A stretch of DNA of 17,141 bases from JANRLT01 sp041736895 (GTDB lineage Bacteria > Planctomycetota > Planctomycetia > Pirellulales > JALHPA01), in assembly GCA_041736895.1 (NCBI GenBank), contig JBGSSS010000070.1, positions 1-17,141 of the forward strand. Reading direction: 5' to 3'. Position 1 is the first letter of the stretch; each line of letters starts with the position of its first letter. A program made the position numbers and the translations under genes. Positions 14,069 through 17,141 of the stretch are shown here, in pieces. The notes beneath the pieces were generated by a model. That model was not told where the DNA came from, ran no database searches, and saw only the letters and a program-made list of their open reading frames with translations.

Positions 14069-16606
14069 TTAGACAAATCCGCGGGCTTGCAGCCAAGTCT
14101 TGATGTTCGCCCGGAACAAGACGCCCTGGGCCGAAGTCATGCCAGCGGTGACAAACGCACCGCGATACGCTCGCTGCGTGTAACGACTTGGTGTTCCGTT
14201 TGAGCTGTCACAACCAAGGAGCGGCACGTCGTTCGGCAGCGTGCCGCCGCTGAACGCACTGCCCGAGGCGATGATTGTGTCGGTCGTGTAGTCATTGACC
14301 CCAACAAAAGCATCTGCCCCCAGACGGGCCATCTGCCAGATGCCGCGAACGTCTGTGACGCCTGACAAATCAACACCGTCGAACGAATTGACATTGTTCA
14401 CAAAGCTGCCGAGGCGAAAGTAACCCTTGCGGCCAGAGTTATTGTAGTTCGGTGTAATCTCAAAAATATTACTTCCGGCGTTATTTATGCCCATATCTGC
14501 GTTGGTTCCAGCGGCATCGTTATTGGCGAAGATGATGGTCAGCCCGCAGTCCGTTGCGCCGCTGATGCCAAGCTGCGTGATGTTTTGCACGAAGCTAAAA
14601 TATCCGCTCGCGCCGAATGTCACCTTGCCCGCCACGGTGTGTGTGTTCGATCCACCGCTGTACGTTCCGTTGGTGCGGGCAATCATCTTCACGCGATTCA
14701 CGGTCGCGTCGCCATATACCGGGAGAATCGCCTCTCTGATTAAACCCAGGACGCCGTCGCGGCGCATGTTGGCGAAGAGCGCGATGTCTGCCAGCCGATC
14801 GTCGGGATCGTAGGTGTAGCCCGCGGCCTCAATCGCCTGCGCGTACAGTTCGCCGTCGTAGTCCGACGCCTCCTGATCGAAGCCGTAGAAGTCGGCGAGG
14901 TACGCATCGACTTTGGCGTTGACTAGATCGCTCGGATAGCCATCGAATTTGATCGCCGGGCCGTAGCGGCCCACCGCGCCGCCGCCTCCCGAGAGCGTCG
15001 TGCCGGCGAATTGCTGCTCGTCAATTTCATTGATCCAGGAGGGTGTCGCGCCGTTGAAAACTGGCGTCATTGTTTCCGACGAGTTGTTCAACGCGAATGT
15101 CCGGCCACCGCCGTTGAAACTCCAATCCTCTTTGTAGTCCGTGTCGAGTGCGGGGCTTCTGCTGCTGTGCCAGTGGCCGTTGCTGGTCGCGTAATTGCGG
15201 TAACGCCGGGCGTGGCGGCGGGTGCCGCTGACGGCGATGTATCCGCCGAGATCGTAGGCAAGATCGCCATCGTTATCAACCGAGTCGTACCAGTTTTCTT
15301 GGGCGTGCAAAGCCGTCGTATAGCGGACAGTGCCGATCACGCGGCCCGTTGGCTCGGTGTAAATCAAGTTGCTTTGGTTGATCGCCGCGCGGAGCGTGCA
15401 GCGCGAATAGCCGGTGACGCCGCTTTCGTTTGCCAGCGCGTCGTGAAAAGCCGTCGCCTTGCCGTTCATGATGGTCGGATCGACGTTTTTCGTCGGCCCG
15501 CGTCCGACCGGCGCTTCGTAGACCAAGCCATTCGAGAGATCTGTTGTGCTGACGATAGTCTCTTCGACTTCGATCGTGCCGGTGCCGTTCTCGGTCAGCG
15601 TGACGTTGTTCACGCGGTCCGTCAGGCTTTCGCCCAGGTCCCACCAACGGACGAGGCCAGCCGTGATGCCGGAGATCAACACTTCGAGTTCATCATAAGT
15701 CGGCGGCGTGTTGCCGGCGGTCAAGATTGCTAGATGCTCATCCGAGACCGCGCGATTCCAGAGCGCGAGTGTGTAGATCGTGCCGTCGAAGTTTTTGTAT
15801 TCCGCGTCACCGTCGAGGCCGATCTTGAGAGGCTCGGTGTTGGCGGTGAGTGAAGCTGGTGCAGTACCAGTGTAAAACAACGCGCCATTCCGAAAGCCCT
15901 TGGCGACCGAACTGCCGACTGACCATGCGAAGTTGCCGATATAGCTAGTGGCCTCGGCGCTGGCCGCAGTAGTTGAGTCTGTGAGGAATGAGATCGAGTC
16001 GCCGCCAAGTCCGGCGTAGTTGCCGCCGTACGCACCCCACACGAGATCGGCATTGTCCTTAGTCCCCTTGCAGAAGAAGCAGCAATTCGCTTGATTCGCG
16101 GTTTGTGCTTTTTTGACCCAGGCGAGAGACGTCATCGCCGTGGTGAAGTTCAGGTCACTGGCGTGTGCCGCTTCAAGGTACTGATTGCTGGCCGCGATCA
16201 AACGCCGGCCGCTGATCGTCGTCGCGTTCTCGTAGTCCCGCCACGATTCGGCGTAGTGCGCTAGGCCGACCGCCGTGGCGACGTTGCTCCGAGCTTGGAC
16301 GCTGTCGGCCGCATTGAGGTAGCGGACCTGCCACCGCGCATGCTCGACCGGATTGGTGATCACCGCCCCGGCGTACGTCAGCGGGCTGTTATAGCCGACC
16401 GTGTCGACCAGCACGCCGTTCTGGCGCACCTCGTAGATCCCCTCCGAGCGGATAACCGGGTCGGTCCACGCCAGATCGACCGTGTTGTCCGGGTACTCGG
16501 TCAAGAACAGCTCGATCACTTGAGCCGGGCTGGCCGTGCCGCGGCCGCCGAGCTGGCCGGAGAGCGCGCGGGAAATAGGCCGGCTGATTGGTTGAGACAA
16601 CGACAT
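14069..16606 (-). CDS. Large phage-like structural or adhesion protein with FnIII-like and LamG-like domains
   Basis: The 845-aa product has no signal peptide. Residues about 30-110 resemble a fibronectin type III module (VDLAWTDP at 43-50; YEVRQNGVLVDTV at 58-70; ARWQVRYLN at 90-98). Residues about 138-296 look like a LamG / concanavalin-type jelly roll (NQYLEAAHASDLNFTTAMTS at 141-160; FDGTIYTLALWNRAVSDEHL at 273-292). A large central region is of unrecognised type. The last 200 residues are again rich in beta strands and end in IKTWLQARGFV. Such modular proteins often form phage tail fibres or receptor-binding parts, but a cell-surface role is possible. The frame is open to 16864, but ATG at 16606 is chosen: GGAGTG lies seven bases upstream, and the extra N-terminal part is a shadow of the preceding gene. 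It is the last gene before the tRNA fragment. Confidence 0.75.
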   Translation of the reverse strand: MSLSQPISRPISRALSGQLGGRGTASPAQVIELFLTEYPDNTVDLAWTDPVIRSEGIYEVRQNGVLVDTVGYNSPLTYAGAVITNPVEHARWQVRYLNAADSVQARSNVATAVGLAHYAESWRDYENATTISGRRLIAASNQYLEAAHASDLNFTTAMTSLAWVKKAQTANQANCCFFCKGTKDNADLVWGAYGGNYAGLGGDSISFLTDSTTAASAEATSYIGNFAWSVGSSVAKGFRNGALFYTGTAPASLTANTEPLKIGLDGDAEYKNFDGTIYTLALWNRAVSDEHLAILTAGNTPPTYDELEVLISGITAGLVRWWDLGESLTDRVNNVTLTENGTGTIEVEETIVSTTDLSNGLVYEAPVGRGPTKNVDPTIMNGKATAFHDALANESGVTGYSRCTLRAAINQSNLIYTEPTGRVIGTVRYTTALHAQENWYDSVDNDGDLAYDLGGYIAVSGTRRHARRYRNYATSNGHWHSSRSPALDTDYKEDWSFNGGGRTFALNNSSETMTPVFNGATPSWINEIDEQQFAGTTLSGGGGAVGRYGPAIKFDGYPSDLVNAKVDAYLADFYGFDQEASDYDGELYAQAIEAAGYTYDPDDRLADIALFANMRRDGVLGLIREAILPVYGDATVNRVKMIARTNGTYSGGSNTHTVAGKVTFGASGYFSFVQNITQLGISGATDCGLTIIFANNDAAGTNADMGINNAGSNIFEITPNYNNSGRKGYFRLGSFVNNVNSFDGVDLSGVTDVRGIWQMARLGADAFVGVNDYTTDTIIASGSAFSGGTLPNDVPLLGCDSSNGTPSRYTQRAYRGAFVTAGMTSAQGVLFRANIKTWLQARGFV

Positions 16607-16670
16607 CGAATCACTCCAATAAAACGCGCTGGAACCCTGGGTACGGAGACGAAACAGCCCCCTCGCCGCG

Positions 16671-16973
16671 TTACGCTTGCAGCGGCGGGCCGTGGCGCAG
16701 CGGCAGGATGTTGGCTTCGGTGCCGAACAGCAGCACCTGGCCCGGATCGGTGATGATGTCGGGCGTCCATTGGCCATCCGGCACCAAGAAGCCGCGGCTC
16801 GCGGTCGGCGTCGTGCCGTCGGTCGTGTAGCGCAGGTCGCCCCCCTCGGCTTGCACCAGCGCATTCATCACGCCGGGGCAAAGGCTGGCCAGACTCACGG
16901 CGGTCGAAATATCGGCCCCAAACACGTTGGTCAATTCACGCGGCCGCGTCGGGCGGGTTGTCACTTCGTTCAT
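16671..16973 (-). CDS. Small phage-like protein, unknown function
   Basis: The 100-aa product is not firmly recognised. The segment GGDLRYTTDGTTPTASRG (44-61) resembles the short repeat motif of chitobiase C-terminal-like and other carbohydrate-associated beta domains. The following VPDGQWTPDIITDPGQVLLFG suggests a compact beta sandwich. It has no signal peptide or membrane segment. GAAAGGA six bases before the ATG is a strong ribosome binding site and overlaps the stop region of the preceding frame, so the two are probably coupled. It lies 64 bases before the large LamG-like gene on the same strand. A virion decoration or tail-associated protein is plausible but unproven. Confidence 0.72.
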   Translation of the reverse strand: MNEVTTRPTRPRELTNVFGADISTAVSLASLCPGVMNALVQAEGGDLRYTTDGTTPTASRGFLVPDGQWTPDIITDPGQVLLFGTEANILPLRHGPPLQA

Positions 16974-16985
16974 GGGAATATCCTT

Positions 16986-17141
16986 TCAAAAAGGGGGCGG
17001 CTCGCGGCGCTCGCACGCGCCGCAGAATGGAATGCTGGTCACTTTCGGGGACAGTGTGCACTTTTCTAGCAGTGCACACGAATACACTTTCACGCGGCTG
17101 CGGCAGCCGACTTCGCACGGCGTCGTGTCGACCTGGCCGCC
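16986..17141 (-). CDS. Partial Cys-rich protein, C-terminal 51 residues
   Basis: The frame is open from the window edge to TGA at 16988-16986. Its visible residues include TTPCEVGCRSRVKVYSCALL and a later FCGACERREPPPF end. The paired cysteines (CEVGC, CGAC) suggest a small metal-binding or disulfide-bonded module. The stop codon overlaps the ribosome binding site of the following 100-aa gene (TGAAAGGA), which is typical of a phage-type operon. The start lies beyond the window, so size and family are unknown. Confidence 0.6.
   Translation of the reverse strand, partial: GGQVDTTPCEVGCRSRVKVYSCALLEKCTLSPKVTSIPFCGACERREPPPF

Noticed and set aside
15011..15733. Plus-strand open frame of 240 codons inside the large phage-like gene
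   Set aside because: It is antisense to the 845-aa protein, whose frame has a ribosome binding site and domain-like sequence. The plus frame has shadow-type composition.
16607..16864. N-terminal extension of the 845-aa frame
   Set aside because: It overlaps the 100-aa gene in another frame and is Arg/Cys/Ala-rich. The ribosome binding site supports ATG at 16606.

Overview
The window looks like a chromosomal segment of a planctomycete, probably a member of the Pirellulales. The reasons are indirect. There is a BBP7-like outer-membrane barrel, a GldA / GldF-GldG fusion / DUF4340 gene set, many chromosomal starts without a Shine-Dalgarno sequence, and many short GC-rich dispersed repeats between genes. 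No rRNA gene or other phylogenetic marker is present, so the assignment is an inference.

Layout. (1) 1-222 is a long inverted repeat. (2) 223-2283, minus strand: ribF (FAD synthesis) followed by an NrnA-type DHH phosphoesterase, separated by a repeat-bearing leader. (3) 2284-2654 is a repeat-rich gap, then a plus-strand Ppx/GppA exopolyphosphatase-type gene (2655-4325). (4) 4326-4696 is a second repeat cluster lying between convergent genes, followed by a small three-helix membrane protein on the minus strand. (5) 5407-6714, plus strand: a secreted outer-membrane barrel protein with its own intrinsic terminator. (6) 6839-12755, minus strand: a three-gene transport locus of ABC ATPase, a giant permease/GldG fusion, and a DUF4340 membrane-anchored protein. 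These probably form one envelope complex. (7) 13102-13747, minus strand: a toxin-antitoxin pair (AbrB/MazE-like antitoxin, Doc/Fic toxin) with a visible -10 box and a palindrome in the leader. (8) 13849-17141: the 3' part of a tRNA-Leu(CAA), then terminator-like hairpins, then phage-style minus-strand genes. These are a Cys-rich partial ORF, a 100-aa protein and an 845-aa FnIII/LamG-like protein, and the last two have good Shine-Dalgarno sequences.

The most interesting structural point is the junction at about 13.9 kb. The tRNA-Leu keeps its anticodon arm, variable arm, T arm and 3' acceptor strand, but the sequence where its 5' acceptor strand should be does not pair properly. Phage-like genes begin on exactly that side. 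This is the arrangement left at the far end of an element that integrated into a tRNA-Leu gene, so the window probably crosses the boundary between host chromosome (left) and a prophage or other integrated element (right).

The repeats are a second theme. At least five kinds are present: CCCTCCCC-type, GCAGCGTAAGC-type, TAGGTTAGGCTTTC(C/T)AGCCTGA, TTTAGCCGCG hairpins and AATTGTCAATT. They occur almost only between genes, and two repeat arms end at the base next to a stop codon.
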